Notes: generated by a model not told the origin, from the sequence alone. 64,000 bases of DNA from Pseudomonadota bacterium (GCA_021323945.1 JAJPKA010000005.1:1-64000); one strand, 5' to 3'; positions 46,591-56,016 are shown, counted from the stretch's first letter. Translations and numbers: made by a program.

Positions 46591-47316
46591 CTATTCCTTG
46601 GGCTTGCCGGTATTCGGATCGAGCTGTAGCCTGGCAGTCGAAAAAGGAGAAATAAACGCACGCGACGGCTCCGGCAGCCAATTCATGAACTTGACTTCGG
46701 CAAAATTGCCGGCAATTTGAATTCCCGAAAGGGCTGCATTGTCAATTCGCACTCGGTGAAAAAACTTGAGATCGAGGCCGAGGAAATAACAAAGCACGGT
46801 ACGAATAATGTCGCCGTGCGAGACGAACAGTATGCGGCATCCCGGATGAGCTTCGATCGCTCGATGCACGGCAGCGACCCCACGGGCTTGCACATCCGGA
46901 ATCGTCTCGCCACCGGGAGTGGGATAATTTACCGGCGATTCACGGTACACTGCGTAATGCGGATCATTGACCAATTCCTTATAGGTCATTCCCTCCCATC
47001 GGCCGTACGAAACCTCGGCGATCGCTGGGTCCTCGGTGATTTCGATTCCCCCGATTGCGCTGGCAACAATTTCCGCTGTCTGGCGTGCCCGAATCAACGG
47101 GCTGGTGACGATCAAATCGGGCTGTAAGGACCGCGCCAGAAGAGTCGCCGCCTGCACTTGAGCACGGCCGTTCTCGCTCAGTTCTACTGGATTACGCCCC
47201 ATCACGCGACCTTCGCGATTCCAGTGAGTCTCCCCGTGTCTCATCAGGATCGCCGTCCCGTGCAAATTGTTGGGCTCACTCAGTTTCTGCGCCACGTAGA
47301 AGGGGCCCAAGGCCAT
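46591..47316 (-). CDS. Histidine phosphatase family protein
   Basis: A 241-residue member of the phosphoglycerate-mutase-like group. The catalytic LMRHGETHWN (His about residue 26), SPLIRARQTAEIV, EVSYGRWEGMTY and SHGDIIRTVLC (second His) are complete. The substrate could be a phospho-sugar or alpha-ribazole phosphate; neighbours do not decide. A GGTGAG ribosome site precedes the start. Confidence 0.92.
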   Translation of the reverse strand: MALGPFYVAQKLSEPNNLHGTAILMRHGETHWNREGRVMGRNPVELSENGRAQVQAATLLARSLQPDLIVTSPLIRARQTAEIVASAIGGIEITEDPAIAEVSYGRWEGMTYKELVNDPHYAVYRESPVNYPTPGGETIPDVQARGVAAVHRAIEAHPGCRILFVSHGDIIRTVLCYFLGLDLKFFHRVRIDNAALSGIQIAGNFAEVKFMNWLPEPSRAFISPFSTARLQLDPNTGKPKE

Positions 47317-47453
47317 GGTCTCACCGATCTAAACCCACATGCTTTTCGGCAGCGTCAGGGATGTCTGCAGCCACAAAGCCTCAAGAAACCGGCCACGCCC
47401 TTGCACCGGCTGATGCAAAAGCGTTGATAACTACCTCCTCGCTGAAACGTCAC

Positions 47454-47472
47454 AGGCGGGGCTTTCCCGCCT
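47454..47472. other. Perfect 7-bp GC hairpin between two minus-strand genes
   Basis: AGGCGGG-GCTTT-CCCGCCT forms a seven-pair stem with a five-base loop in the 213-base gap between the rhodanese-ThiF gene and the phosphatase gene. Neither side has a T-run, so a factor-independent terminator is unlikely. It could be a processing or operator hairpin. Confidence 0.3.
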
Positions 47473-47529
47473 CCCCACGGCAGCATGGTTACCCTTCAAT
47501 TCCACTGGCGCGGCTGCGCCCATTTGTCC

Positions 47530-48753
47530 TCAACGACCAGCCGCAGCGGCGGTGTGGCTGTTTGCCGCCGCAGCCCCATTTGGCGCTGCGGCAAGTCCAC
47601 AAAATGCTTCGTAATCAATCAGGCTGGTTTGCGTTGGATGTTCGCTGCATACTGGGCAATCAGGATTGCGCCGAATCTTGAGAATTCGCACATAATCGGC
47701 CGATAACGTGTCAAAGTAGACCATTCTGCCAATGAGTGGCTTGCCTACGCCCAATAGCAGCTTAATTGCTTCCAACGCCTCAATCGATCCGATTATGCCG
47801 GGTAGTGCGCCCAGCACGCCAGCCTCGGCACAAGATGGAGCCATGTCTGGCGGCGCCGGCTCCGGATAGAGACATCGATAACAGGGTCCTCCTGCCGCGG
47901 GGTAGAAGACGGTCGCGTTGCCCTCGAATCGGAAGATCGCACCGTCCACCAACGGCTTTTTGGCAAAAACGCATGCGTCATTGATAAGGTAGCGGGTAGG
48001 AAAATTATCACCGCAGTTGACGATTACGTCGTAATCTTTGATTACTTCAAGAGCGTTTTCCGAACTCAGCCTAAGATCATGCCTGACAACCTTGATTCCG
48101 GGATTGATAGCATTGATCTGTTTCTGCGCAGATTCGGTTTTCGGTGTGCCGACCCGATCGACCGTATGGATGATTTGCCGTTGCAAGTTGGAGAGGTCCA
48201 CTACATCGAAGTCGACTAAGCCAATCGTCCCGACCCCGGCAGCTGCCAGATAAAGGGCCGAAGGTGAGCCGAGCGCCCCGGTGCCGAGGATTAATACTTT
48301 CGAATCAAGCAGTTTCGCCTGTCCCTTCTCGCCTACTTCTGGAATTACGAAGTGCCGCGAGTAGCGCGTTACCTCATCGGGCGTAAAGGAGCGTTCCGCT
48401 GTGAACGGCAGGCCTCGGTCCTTCCAGGCATTAAAGCCGCCGTTGAGGTTGAAGACGTTCTCATATCCGAGTTCGCGCAACGAACGCGCCGCCAATAGCG
48501 AGCGAGTGCCTGATGCACACTGCAGAATTATAGGCGTGCGGCGATCGGGTACTTTCTCCTCGATTCGTAATTCGAGGAACCCGCGGGGAATACCGATCGC
48601 TTGTGGAATATGGCCCTGTCGCCACTCATCACTTTCGCGGACATCGATTAGCACCGTCCCCGGCTGTTCGAGCATCCGGAGCGCTTCATCTATATCGATT
48701 TGCTTAATTGCGGAACGGGCCTCGTCAAGAATATTTTTCGACGTTTTTGCCAT
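47530..48753 (-). CDS. Rhodanese-ThiF/MoeB fusion, sulfur-carrier adenylyltransferase
   Basis: A 407-residue protein. The N-terminal rhodanese (about residues 20-110; VLIDVRESDEWRQGHIP, active-site loop QCASGTRS) is fused to a C-terminal E1-like domain. That domain has the ATP site LGTGALGSPSALYLAAAGVG, FDVVDLSNLQRQII, zinc pairs CYRC and CPVC, and SCAEAGVLG. MOCS3/Uba4 has the order ThiF then rhodanese; here it is reversed. It would adenylate and sulfurate ThiS, MoaD or CysO-like carriers. No carrier gene is nearby, but thiC is in the neighbourhood. ATG 48795 is an alternative start. Confidence 0.92.
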   Translation of the reverse strand: MAKTSKNILDEARSAIKQIDIDEALRMLEQPGTVLIDVRESDEWRQGHIPQAIGIPRGFLELRIEEKVPDRRTPIILQCASGTRSLLAARSLRELGYENVFNLNGGFNAWKDRGLPFTAERSFTPDEVTRYSRHFVIPEVGEKGQAKLLDSKVLILGTGALGSPSALYLAAAGVGTIGLVDFDVVDLSNLQRQIIHTVDRVGTPKTESAQKQINAINPGIKVVRHDLRLSSENALEVIKDYDVIVNCGDNFPTRYLINDACVFAKKPLVDGAIFRFEGNATVFYPAAGGPCYRCLYPEPAPPDMAPSCAEAGVLGALPGIIGSIEALEAIKLLLGVGKPLIGRMVYFDTLSADYVRILKIRRNPDCPVCSEHPTQTSLIDYEAFCGLAAAPNGAAAANSHTAAAAGR

Positions 48754-48901
48754 TTTTTTGACCGCGCATGCGTTAGCGACGCCACAGCTTTGCATCGATG
48801 CTGCCGTGACTGGGTACCGGCTCGGCCAACACCGATTGGCCTTGTAGCATGATAGCTATCACGCGCGCCTGTTGCATCAGAACCGGGTGCTCGAATCGAG
48901 G

Positions 48902-49390
48902 TCAGCCACCCAGCATTCGATGGGATTCGAGCAAGGTGCGGACGAAGTTCAACACCCGTTGCGCGTGACCGCGTGGCGTAACTTCAAGGAAGGAACGCAC
49001 CAGACGCCCCTCGCGATCCAGCACAAACGTGGCGCGTTGTGCCCGGCTACCTTCCAGCACGCCGAACGCGCGCGCGAATTCCCCATCGGTGTCGGCCAGG
49101 AGCGGGAAGGGAAAGCCATATTTTTGCGCGAATTCCCGGTGGGACTCCACCGAATCAGTGCTGACCCCGAGGACCACACAGTCCTGAGCGACAAATTGCT
49201 CGTGAAGCTCACCAAACTCCTTACCTTCGATGGTACATCCGGGAGTGTTGTCGCGTGGATAAAAATAGAGCACGACATTCATACCCCGGTAATCGGCCAG
49301 CCGCCGTGTCTGGCCATGCTGGTCCGGGAGGGCAAACTCCAAAAGGTGGCCTAACCCCTCGTTGCGAATCTCTTCAACCCGCGGCGGCAT
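48902..49390 (-). CDS. Peroxiredoxin (BCP/PrxQ-like), one-Cys form
   Basis: A 162-residue protein from ATG 49390. The peroxidatic Cys lies in YPRDNTPGCTIEGKEF. The resolving Cys five residues on in BCP (CTxxxC) is Gly here, so a 1-Cys or partner-dependent mechanism is expected. The C-terminal TFVLDREGRLVRSF is typical. Its start lies within the last codons of thiC (17-base overlap), implying coupled translation. Cytoplasmic peroxide removal near an Fe-S enzyme gene is a sensible association. Confidence 0.9.
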   Translation of the reverse strand: MPPRVEEIRNEGLGHLLEFALPDQHGQTRRLADYRGMNVVLYFYPRDNTPGCTIEGKEFGELHEQFVAQDCVVLGVSTDSVESHREFAQKYGFPFPLLADTDGEFARAFGVLEGSRAQRATFVLDREGRLVRSFLEVTPRGHAQRVLNFVRTLLESHRMLGG

Positions 49391-50690
49391 TGACTTGCAC
49401 TCCCTCGGCAATCGCGCGCCGCTTGCTGAACTTAATCGCTGCGTTGTCGATGTTAATCGAGCAGAGCGAACCGCACATGCTGCAGACATTCGAGCCAGCA
49501 GCCTCGCTCTCCTCTTTATAGCGGCGAGCCTTATCCGGGTCCATCGCCATTGCGTACATGCCTTCCCAGTTAAGCGCCTTGCGATAACGCGACATCTGGT
49601 CATTCCAGACTTTGGCAGCTCTCACGCCTTTGACCAGATCGCCTGAATGGGCCGCTATTCTTGTGGCGATGAGCCCCTCACGTACGTCGTTGAGGTCGGG
49701 CAGACGTAGATGTTCCGCGGGCGTTACATAGCAAAGGAAGTCCGTGCCCGCGGCCGACGCGATCGCACCGCCGATTGCACCGGTAATATGGTCGTAGCCT
49801 GGTGCAACGTCGCAGGTCAGCGGTCCGAGCACGTAAAAAGGCGCCCCGGCACAGACCCGCTTCTCGAGTTTGACATTAGCTTCGATTTGATCAAGCGGAA
49901 CGTGCCCCGGTCCTTCGATCATAACTTGCACGCCGTTGGCGCGGGCACGCTCGGTGAGCTCGCCCAACACCAGGAGCTCAGCTAATTGCCCACGATCGGT
50001 CGCATCACCGGTCGCACCGGGGCGAAGCCCATCGCCCAGTGATATCGTCACGTCATGCTCGCGAAGGATTTCGCACATTTCATCAAAGTTCTCGTACAGC
50101 GGGTTCTCCTTCCCTGTGCGCTCGATCCATGCGGCCAAAAGCGAGCCGCCCCGGGAGACGATTCCCTCGATGCGCTGATGGGCGCGCAGTCTCCGCACCG
50201 TTTCCCGGGTGACGCCGCAATGGAGTGTCATGTAATCAACCCCTTGGCGTGCCTGGCGCTCGATCACTTCCAGGAAGAAAGCCGCATCGAGATCCATGAT
50301 CGAGCGTTCGGAAGCAACCTGGTAAATCGGCACCGTCCCCAGAATCACCGGACAGCGCGACAGGATTTCGATCCGGATCCGATCGAGATCGGTACCGGTT
50401 GACAGATCCATAACCGAATCGGCACCGAAGCGCACCGCCGTATAAAGCTTTTCTATTTCTTCGTCAAGAAGTTGGTGAAAGTTTGATGCCCCGATATTGG
50501 CGTTAACCTTGGTCCGCAGCTTTCGCCCGATGCCAATGGCGCGAAACTGATGATGAATATTGTGCGGAATGACAACTTCACCGGTCGCAACCAGCGCGCG
50601 CACCTCATCCGGGCTGAGGCCCTCGTCGGCCGCGACCTCTTCCATTTGCGGCGTGATAATGCCCTTACGGGCAGCCTCAATTTGAGTCAT
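49374..50690 (-). CDS. thiC: Phosphomethylpyrimidine synthase, short form
   Basis: The 438-residue radical-SAM enzyme makes HMP-P from AIR. MTQIEAARKGIITPQM begins it, and FRAIGIGRKLRTKVNANIGAS, GADSVMDLSTG, EGPGHVPLDQI and CDVAPGYDHITGAIGG are ThiC signatures. The C-terminal cluster motif reads CSMCGSLC (C-x2-C-x3-C), one residue shorter than the usual C-x2-C-x4-C. The length fits the short archaeal/clostridial type, not the 600-residue proteobacterial one. No TPP riboswitch was seen upstream. Confidence 0.95.
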   Translation of the reverse strand: MTQIEAARKGIITPQMEEVAADEGLSPDEVRALVATGEVVIPHNIHHQFRAIGIGRKLRTKVNANIGASNFHQLLDEEIEKLYTAVRFGADSVMDLSTGTDLDRIRIEILSRCPVILGTVPIYQVASERSIMDLDAAFFLEVIERQARQGVDYMTLHCGVTRETVRRLRAHQRIEGIVSRGGSLLAAWIERTGKENPLYENFDEMCEILREHDVTISLGDGLRPGATGDATDRGQLAELLVLGELTERARANGVQVMIEGPGHVPLDQIEANVKLEKRVCAGAPFYVLGPLTCDVAPGYDHITGAIGGAIASAAGTDFLCYVTPAEHLRLPDLNDVREGLIATRIAAHSGDLVKGVRAAKVWNDQMSRYRKALNWEGMYAMAMDPDKARRYKEESEAAGSNVCSMCGSLCSINIDNAAIKFSKRRAIAEGVQVNAAAG

Positions 50691-51130
50691 TTCGGCACCT
50701 CTGTCTGAGCTGCAATCGATTGGAGCCGTGTTTTTTATAGGACCGCTTGGCCAAATCGTCCAGCGCAAGCGATTGGTCTTAATAGCTTCATTGTATCAGC
50801 ACGCCGGGTCAAATCCGAAGTATCGGTTTTTTACTTATACACGCTGCCGATGTCATCGTCACGGGTCAGGACCTCTCCCCCGGAGCCGTTGCTTATCACG
50901 CTGCTTGCCAAGCGGCAATTAGCTTATCTTGAGTTCAGACGAACTCATACGTCATTAGACGAGTCGCGGGCGGTTTGTCCATTAGGGGTCTTTCGTTCCG
51001 ATGCGTTTTCCGCTGCTGACCCTACGTTTACGTGCTCGCCCGCTTTCAGCACTTCGCCGGTTGAGATCTGACCTGTTACCTCGTCCTTACTGGGATGATT
51101 TATGCTGCAGTGACAACCAGGAGGCTAGTT
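50691..51130. other. Divergent intergenic region before thiC and the VOC gene
   Basis: 440 bases. On the minus side TACAAT around 50793 could be a -10 element. On the plus side AGGAGG sits just before the VOC start. I searched for the CTGAGA and CCCTTTGAACCTGATC-like parts of a TPP aptamer and did not find them. Confidence 0.4.
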
Positions 51131-51595
51131 ATGATCCGCGGGATTCATCATACGGCGATTTCCACCCCTGACCTCGAACGCGCCGTCACCTTCTACCGTG
51201 ACCTGCTGGGGTTTGAGCAGGTATTTACCTCCGCGTGGGGACGCGGCACCGAAACCGCCGACAAGATAACCGGCCTGAAAAATTCCGCGGCTCGGGTCGT
51301 GATGCTCAAAGCTGGCAACGCGTGCATCGAGCTCTTTGAATATTCAAACCCGGAGCCGAAAACCGGCAGCCTCAGTCGGCCTGTCTGCGACCACGGGATT
51401 ACACACTTATGCCTCGAGGTTCGCGACATCGAAGCCGAGTACCATCGGCTCAAGGCTGCGGGAATGGTCTTCCACTGCCCTCCCCAAAAGATGGGAGGAG
51501 TGAGTGCGACCTATGGACGCGACCCTGATGGAAACGTAGTGGAATTGCTCGAGGTGAACAATCCCGACAATCCAATGGCGCTGAATCTTGGCTGA
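51131..51595 (+). CDS. VOC (glyoxalase/dioxygenase superfamily) protein
   Basis: A 154-residue protein from ATG 51131 with AGGAGG seven bases upstream; the 12-codon extension to 51095 is not supported. The two beta-alpha-beta-beta-beta modules show metal ligands in IRGIHHTAI, CIELFEY, HLCLEV and VVELLEV. Glyoxalase I, methylmalonyl-CoA epimerase and extradiol dioxygenases share this fold. An epimerase for the mutase operon is possible but it lies about 48 kb away. Confidence 0.85.
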   Translation: MIRGIHHTAISTPDLERAVTFYRDLLGFEQVFTSAWGRGTETADKITGLKNSAARVVMLKAGNACIELFEYSNPEPKTGSLSRPVCDHGITHLCLEVRDIEAEYHRLKAAGMVFHCPPQKMGGVSATYGRDPDGNVVELLEVNNPDNPMALNLG

Positions 51596-51856
51596 ATCAG
51601 TCAGCCCACAGTAGCCCTTGCGGCCGGCGCAGCTGACCTGGAATCGGCAGCAGCGGTGGCCACATTGCACTCAAAACCACATTGATAGTCTTTAGCTCAA
51701 AGAGATAGTTTCCGGCATAAAGCGAGCAATGGGAACCGGTCACGGGCATATTGGAGATGCTTCTGACGCGAAACTCAACCATCCGGTTGCGTCTACCCTG
51801 GAGGTTCACTCCCTAAAGCCCGTAGACACCCGCGTCAAGCAGGCAGAGAGCGGCAT

Positions 51857-53545
51857 ATGACGAGACGTTCGGATGAACGCAGCGGCGGGCAGCTGCTGGT
51901 TGACCAGCTAAAGCTTCATGGTACCGATTTGGTGTTTTGCGTGCCCGGAGAAAGCTTTCTCGCTGTACTCGACGCGCTATACGACGTCCGCAACGAGATT
52001 CGGCTAATCGTCTGCCGACAGGAAGGCGGTGCCGCATATATGGCGGACGCTTATGGAAAACTGACCGGCCGCCCCGGGGTCTGCTTCGTGACGCGAGGGC
52101 CGGGAGCCAGCAATGCCTGTGCAGGCGTCCATACGGCTTACCAGGACTCCACTCCCATGATTCTGTTCGTCGGGCAGGTCGCACGCTCCCATCACGAGCG
52201 ACAGGCGTTCCAGGAAGTCGACTTGCGCCGGATGTATGGCCAGCTGGCCAAGTGGGTAGCAGAGATCGAGGAGGCGCGCCGAATTCCCGAGTTTGTGGCG
52301 CGCGCATTCACGGTCGCAACCTCCGGAAGGCCCGGTCCGGTCGTGCTTGCTTTGCCTGAAGATATGTTGCGCGAGCGGGCGGTGGTGAGTGATGTCGCTC
52401 CATACAAAGCCGTCCAAGCCCATCCGGGGGCATCCGACCTCGCGCGGATGCGCCAGATGCTAGCGGGCGCCCAGCGTCCCATTATGATCCTTGGAGGAAC
52501 CACCTGGAATTCCCAAGCGGTGGCAGACATCAAGGTGTTTGCTGAGAACAATCACCTTCCAGTAGCAACGACCTTTCGGCGCCAGGACCGGTTCGACAAC
52601 CTCCACCCCTGCTATGCGGGAGACCTCGGCATTTCCCCCAATCCGAAGCTTGCAGCTCGGATTAAACAGGCAGATCTTGTGATAGCCGTCGGTACTCGTT
52701 TGGGAGAAGCAGCCACCGACAGCTACAAACTTCTGGCCGTGCCACGGCCTGCCCAAAAACTGATCCACGCCTACATGGAAGCCGATGAACTGGGGCGTGT
52801 ATATCAGGCCGATTTGCCCATCAATGCGGGAATGCAGCAATTCGCGGCCGCAGTACGAGCGTTGAAGCCGGTTGATGCGTCAGTGTGGGCGGCCGAAACT
52901 CACATCGCCCATCATGAGTATTTGGAGTATAGCCGACCCGTCCCCAATGCCGGTCGCTTGCAAGTCGCCGAGATAATTGCGCTGCTCCGTCAAAAACTAC
53001 CTCCCGAGACGATCGTCTGTAACGGAGCTGGTAACTACTCGGGATGGGTGCATAGGTTCTGGCAGTTTCGCGAATACCCGACTCAGCTCGCGCCAACCAG
53101 CGGGTCGATGGGCTACGGCGTGCCGGCTGCGGTAGCCGCTGCGTCGCTCTATCCCGAGCGGCCCGTCTTATCGTTTTCAGGCGACGGATGCTTTCTCATG
53201 AATGGTCAGGAGATTGCCACAGCCATCCAATACGGTCTCAAACCGATCTTTTTCGTCGTCAACAATGGCATGTACGGAACCATCCGGATGCATCAGGAAA
53301 TCAATTACCCTTCACGAATCATCGGTACGATGCTTACCAACCCTGACTTCGCCGCCCTTGGCAGTGCCTATGGGCTTTATAGCGAGACGGTCGAAAGCAC
53401 CGACCAGTTTGTGGAAGCGTTTGCGCGGGCGCGTCAGGCCGACCGCGCATCTTTAATTGAGCTTCGGCTTGATCCGGAAGCTATCAGTACGCGTATCAGC
53501 TTGAGTAAACTTCGTGAACAGTCTGCTAATCGGCATCGTGATTGA
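51857..53545 (+). CDS. ThDP-dependent enzyme, acetolactate synthase-like large-subunit family
   Basis: The 562-residue protein has the three-domain POX/ALS layout: RQEGGAAYMADAYGKLTG (catalytic Glu about residue 57), QAFQEVDLRRM (ALS-type loop), and GDGCFLMNGQEIATA with FFVVNNGMYG (ThDP-Mg site). No regulatory small subunit is nearby, so catabolic ALS, glyoxylate carboligase or a 2-hydroxyacyl-CoA lyase-type reaction is as likely as branched-chain synthesis. YqgE overlaps its 3' end. Confidence 0.88.
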   Translation: MTRRSDERSGGQLLVDQLKLHGTDLVFCVPGESFLAVLDALYDVRNEIRLIVCRQEGGAAYMADAYGKLTGRPGVCFVTRGPGASNACAGVHTAYQDSTPMILFVGQVARSHHERQAFQEVDLRRMYGQLAKWVAEIEEARRIPEFVARAFTVATSGRPGPVVLALPEDMLRERAVVSDVAPYKAVQAHPGASDLARMRQMLAGAQRPIMILGGTTWNSQAVADIKVFAENNHLPVATTFRRQDRFDNLHPCYAGDLGISPNPKLAARIKQADLVIAVGTRLGEAATDSYKLLAVPRPAQKLIHAYMEADELGRVYQADLPINAGMQQFAAAVRALKPVDASVWAAETHIAHHEYLEYSRPVPNAGRLQVAEIIALLRQKLPPETIVCNGAGNYSGWVHRFWQFREYPTQLAPTSGSMGYGVPAAVAAASLYPERPVLSFSGDGCFLMNGQEIATAIQYGLKPIFFVVNNGMYGTIRMHQEINYPSRIIGTMLTNPDFAALGSAYGLYSETVESTDQFVEAFARARQADRASLIELRLDPEAISTRISLSKLREQSANRHRD

Positions 53546-54365
53546 AATCCAGTGGATCGGCTTTGATGTGCCTGTGACCACTATCAGCTACAGACAAACA
53601 ATCAATCAAAACGCTCTCAAAAACCGTCAACCAGCAACTCTACCCTGGTTGGGTTGCAGCTGGGTCGTCAGTGTTATTCTTTCTGTCATCCTGACGAAGG
53701 CACCCAGCCTGGCCGCGGGCGAGCCTTCGCCGACCGGCGCGAAGCCCTTCTTTTTGGTGGCAAGCCGTGATATGCCCGACCCGGTTTTTCAAAAATCAGT
53801 GATCTTGATGCTGCCGCCCACCGAACCACCACTCGTGGCAGGTGTGATTATTAATAAGCCCACCGATGTTAGGCTGGGCAATCTTTTCACGCAGCCACTG
53901 GCCGCCGGCAATCGAGCGCAGAAAGTATATTTCGGCGGACCGGTCGATCTCGCCAGACCGTTGCTAGTCATTCGAACCACGGTGCCGCCCGAGCAGGCGA
54001 CTCGGCTCGACCGCAATGTCTTCGCAATCGACAACCCGGCTTCTATCCGCGAGCTCTTAAGGTCTTCCGGTTACGGTGATGACGCGCGCCTATTCCTTGG
54101 ACGGGCCCAATGGGCGCAGGAACAACTGCGCGGCGAACTCCTCGAAGGCGCCTGGAGCGTAGTGCCATTGCAGACCGAGCTCATCTTCGATCATGATCCC
54201 GGCAGGGTTTGGCCGCTCTTGAGCCAGCACGAGCACGTCCGCGAAGTCAAAGCGGAGACCTGCGATACCGGTGTTTTGTCTCTAACAATGTGCGGCGACG
54301 ATCCCCCGTGGGAATTCCATTCTACCCCGGGGGTTATCCTTGAATTACCCGGCAGGCACCTATGA
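53514..54365 (+). CDS. YqgE/AlgH (UPF0301) family protein with N-terminal hydrophobic extension
   Basis: A 283-residue reading starting GTG 53514, which overlaps the ThDP gene by 32 bases; other GTGs at 53568 and 53574 are candidates. The family part is FFLVASRDMPDPVFQKSVIL, VAGVIINKPTDVRLG, VYFGGPVD and FLGRAQWAQEQL. Unlike cytoplasmic YqgE proteins (about 190 residues) it has a signal-like stretch (LGCSWVVSVILSVILTKAPS) ending near LAAG, so it may be exported. Function of the family is unclear. Confidence 0.82.
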   Translation: MNSLLIGIVIEIQWIGFDVPVTTISYRQTINQNALKNRQPATLPWLGCSWVVSVILSVILTKAPSLAAGEPSPTGAKPFFLVASRDMPDPVFQKSVILMLPPTEPPLVAGVIINKPTDVRLGNLFTQPLAAGNRAQKVYFGGPVDLARPLLVIRTTVPPEQATRLDRNVFAIDNPASIRELLRSSGYGDDARLFLGRAQWAQEQLRGELLEGAWSVVPLQTELIFDHDPGRVWPLLSQHEHVREVKAETCDTGVLSLTMCGDDPPWEFHSTPGVILELPGRHL

Positions 54366-54731
54366 GCGCAAAGGAGTGGATGGCTCATCGCACCGGTTGG
54401 TGCAATGTCATCTGGATTCGATGCAGCCACCGCATCGCGTCAATGCTCTCGGCCCTGCTCCGCGGCTGCCCGCTCGGCGATTGCGCTGCGTATACAGCCA
54501 ACTTGGTCGTTCCAAGCGCGTCTGGCCTGAAGGTTTGCTGGAAATGTATGAAGCACGGCTTAAACGATTATGAGGAGTAGCAACTGCCAGCTGCAGATCG
54601 CTTAACACGGGCAGAGCAAATTCATCGGCCGCAGTTCCAGCGGTGCTCTGGCCACAGCTGGCGAACGGTGATCAGACGACCGGTGGTCATCTGTTCAGCT
54701 CGGCCGCGGGTCCTACAGAGAGGAAAAGTCT
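54366..54731. other. Intergenic stretch with only doubtful small frames
   Basis: A 72-codon frame (54362-54580, +) overlaps the yqgE stop by ATGA and ends with CWKC, but its composition is not convincing. No ribosome site is evident. I list no gene here. Confidence 0.35.
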
Positions 54732-55901
54732 ATGAAATTCATGCTTCATCTCAACCCAGTCGTGCCGGCCTCGCCCGATGAACGTGAGCGCTTGCGCCCA
54801 ATTGCTCACCGCACGGAGAAGATCCAACAGATGCTGCAGGAGATGGTTGAACTCGCTCAGATGGCCGAGGAACTGGGTTTCGAAATCGTGACTTACTCCG
54901 AGCACCACTTTTATACCGAGGGAATGGAAGCGGGGGCCACACCCACCCCGCATTTGCTCAACCTGCTATTGAAGACAAAACGCATCAAGGTCGGTCCGCT
55001 CGGTTTCGTGCTTCCTACCTGGGATCCGATTCGATTGGCCGAAGACGTCGCCTGGGCGGATCAGATCAGCCAGGGGCGCGTTATCGTGGGACTGGCCAGA
55101 GGTGTCTTCCCCCGATGGGTTAACGTGTTGGGGCAGCAATACGAAACCCGGCCCGGCGTCCTCGGCCCCGAGGCCGAACAACACAACCGCGAGGTCTTCG
55201 AGGAACTGTTCAAGGTCGTCAAGTTGTCGTGGGCCGATGAGCCGTTCTCCTTCGATGGCAAGTACTATCGGGTGCCCAATCCCGCTGAAGGAATCGAGTG
55301 GCTGCCGCATCGCGCAACCGCCCGCTATGGGGCGCCGGGAGAACTCGATGAGAATGGACGCCTGCGTCGGATCTCGCCGGTACCCAAGCCGTTTCAAAAG
55401 CCGCACCCGCCGCTTTTCCAGGCTCTAACCACCGCCGAAGAGACGATCCGCTGGGCCGCTCGTGAATCCGTAACGCCGGTCATTTTTCTTCCTTTCCCGG
55501 AACAAGCAATTAAAGGCGCCCAGTTTTACCGAGACGAGGCAGCCAAAGTTGGCCGAACCCTCGATCTGGGTCAGAACATCGGCTTGGCCCGCTTGCTTTA
55601 CATTGGCGACAGTTATGCTGAAGCGATGGAAATGGCACGTGCCGGCTCAATCTTTCTGTTTCGTAATTTTCACTCAAAATTCTACCCGCAGATCCCGGAA
55701 ACCGTAGAGCCGCTGGTTGAAGCGGGCATGGTCTTCGCCGGAACGGTTGACGGCATTCGTCAGCGCCTAGCCGAGGTGCAACAAAAGCTGAACCCGGAGT
55801 ATTTTCTATGGGTGTGTGATCAGGGGTATCTGCCGCTCGACCAGGTCAAGCGCCAGACTGAACTTTTTGGCACCAAGGTAATGCCGGAATTCATGGGATG
55901 A
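54732..55901 (+). CDS. LLM-class flavin-dependent oxidoreductase (luciferase-like)
   Basis: The 389-residue protein belongs to the bacterial-luciferase/alkanesulfonate-monooxygenase fold. Seen: ELGFEIVTYSEHHFYTEG, RIKVGPLGFVLPTWDPIRLAEDVAWADQ, GRVIVGLARGVFPRW and a C-terminal GTVDGIRQRLAEVQQKL. It should use FMNH2 or F420H2; no flavin reductase is nearby. AGAGGAAAAG precedes the ATG. It heads a same-strand group with HmgA-like and HpaB-like genes, so it may oxidise an aromatic or ring-cleavage product. Confidence 0.9.
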   Translation: MKFMLHLNPVVPASPDERERLRPIAHRTEKIQQMLQEMVELAQMAEELGFEIVTYSEHHFYTEGMEAGATPTPHLLNLLLKTKRIKVGPLGFVLPTWDPIRLAEDVAWADQISQGRVIVGLARGVFPRWVNVLGQQYETRPGVLGPEAEQHNREVFEELFKVVKLSWADEPFSFDGKYYRVPNPAEGIEWLPHRATARYGAPGELDENGRLRRISPVPKPFQKPHPPLFQALTTAEETIRWAARESVTPVIFLPFPEQAIKGAQFYRDEAAKVGRTLDLGQNIGLARLLYIGDSYAEAMEMARAGSIFLFRNFHSKFYPQIPETVEPLVEAGMVFAGTVDGIRQRLAEVQQKLNPEYFLWVCDQGYLPLDQVKRQTELFGTKVMPEFMG

Positions 55902-56016
55902 ATATGACGTCAATGCCGGTGAGAGCGTTTCTGTAAGTTCGCGGAGTCGTCGCAATCTCAACGTTGAAATCTGCCGGTAACAGTCAAGATATTTGCCATT
56001 GCCTCGGAGGGTACTC

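Noticed and set aside
47454..47472. Hairpin as rho-independent terminator for the phosphatase gene
   Set aside because: The 7-bp stem is perfect but neither strand has a following T-run, so I list it only as a hairpin.
50691..51130. TPP riboswitch upstream of thiC
   Set aside because: A short GATGACATCGGCAGCGT resembles the 3' part of a TPP aptamer, but no CTGAGA or CCCTTTGAACCTGATC-like part was found.
51597..51809. 70-codon minus-strand frame between the VOC and ThDP genes
   Set aside because: RRNRMVEFRV recalls a PilZ start, but the rest does not fit and no ribosome site was seen.
54362..54580. Small protein overlapping the yqgE stop (ATGA)
   Set aside because: Composition is not convincing and no ribosome site or domain was recognised; an alternative frame (54340-54573) looks as good.
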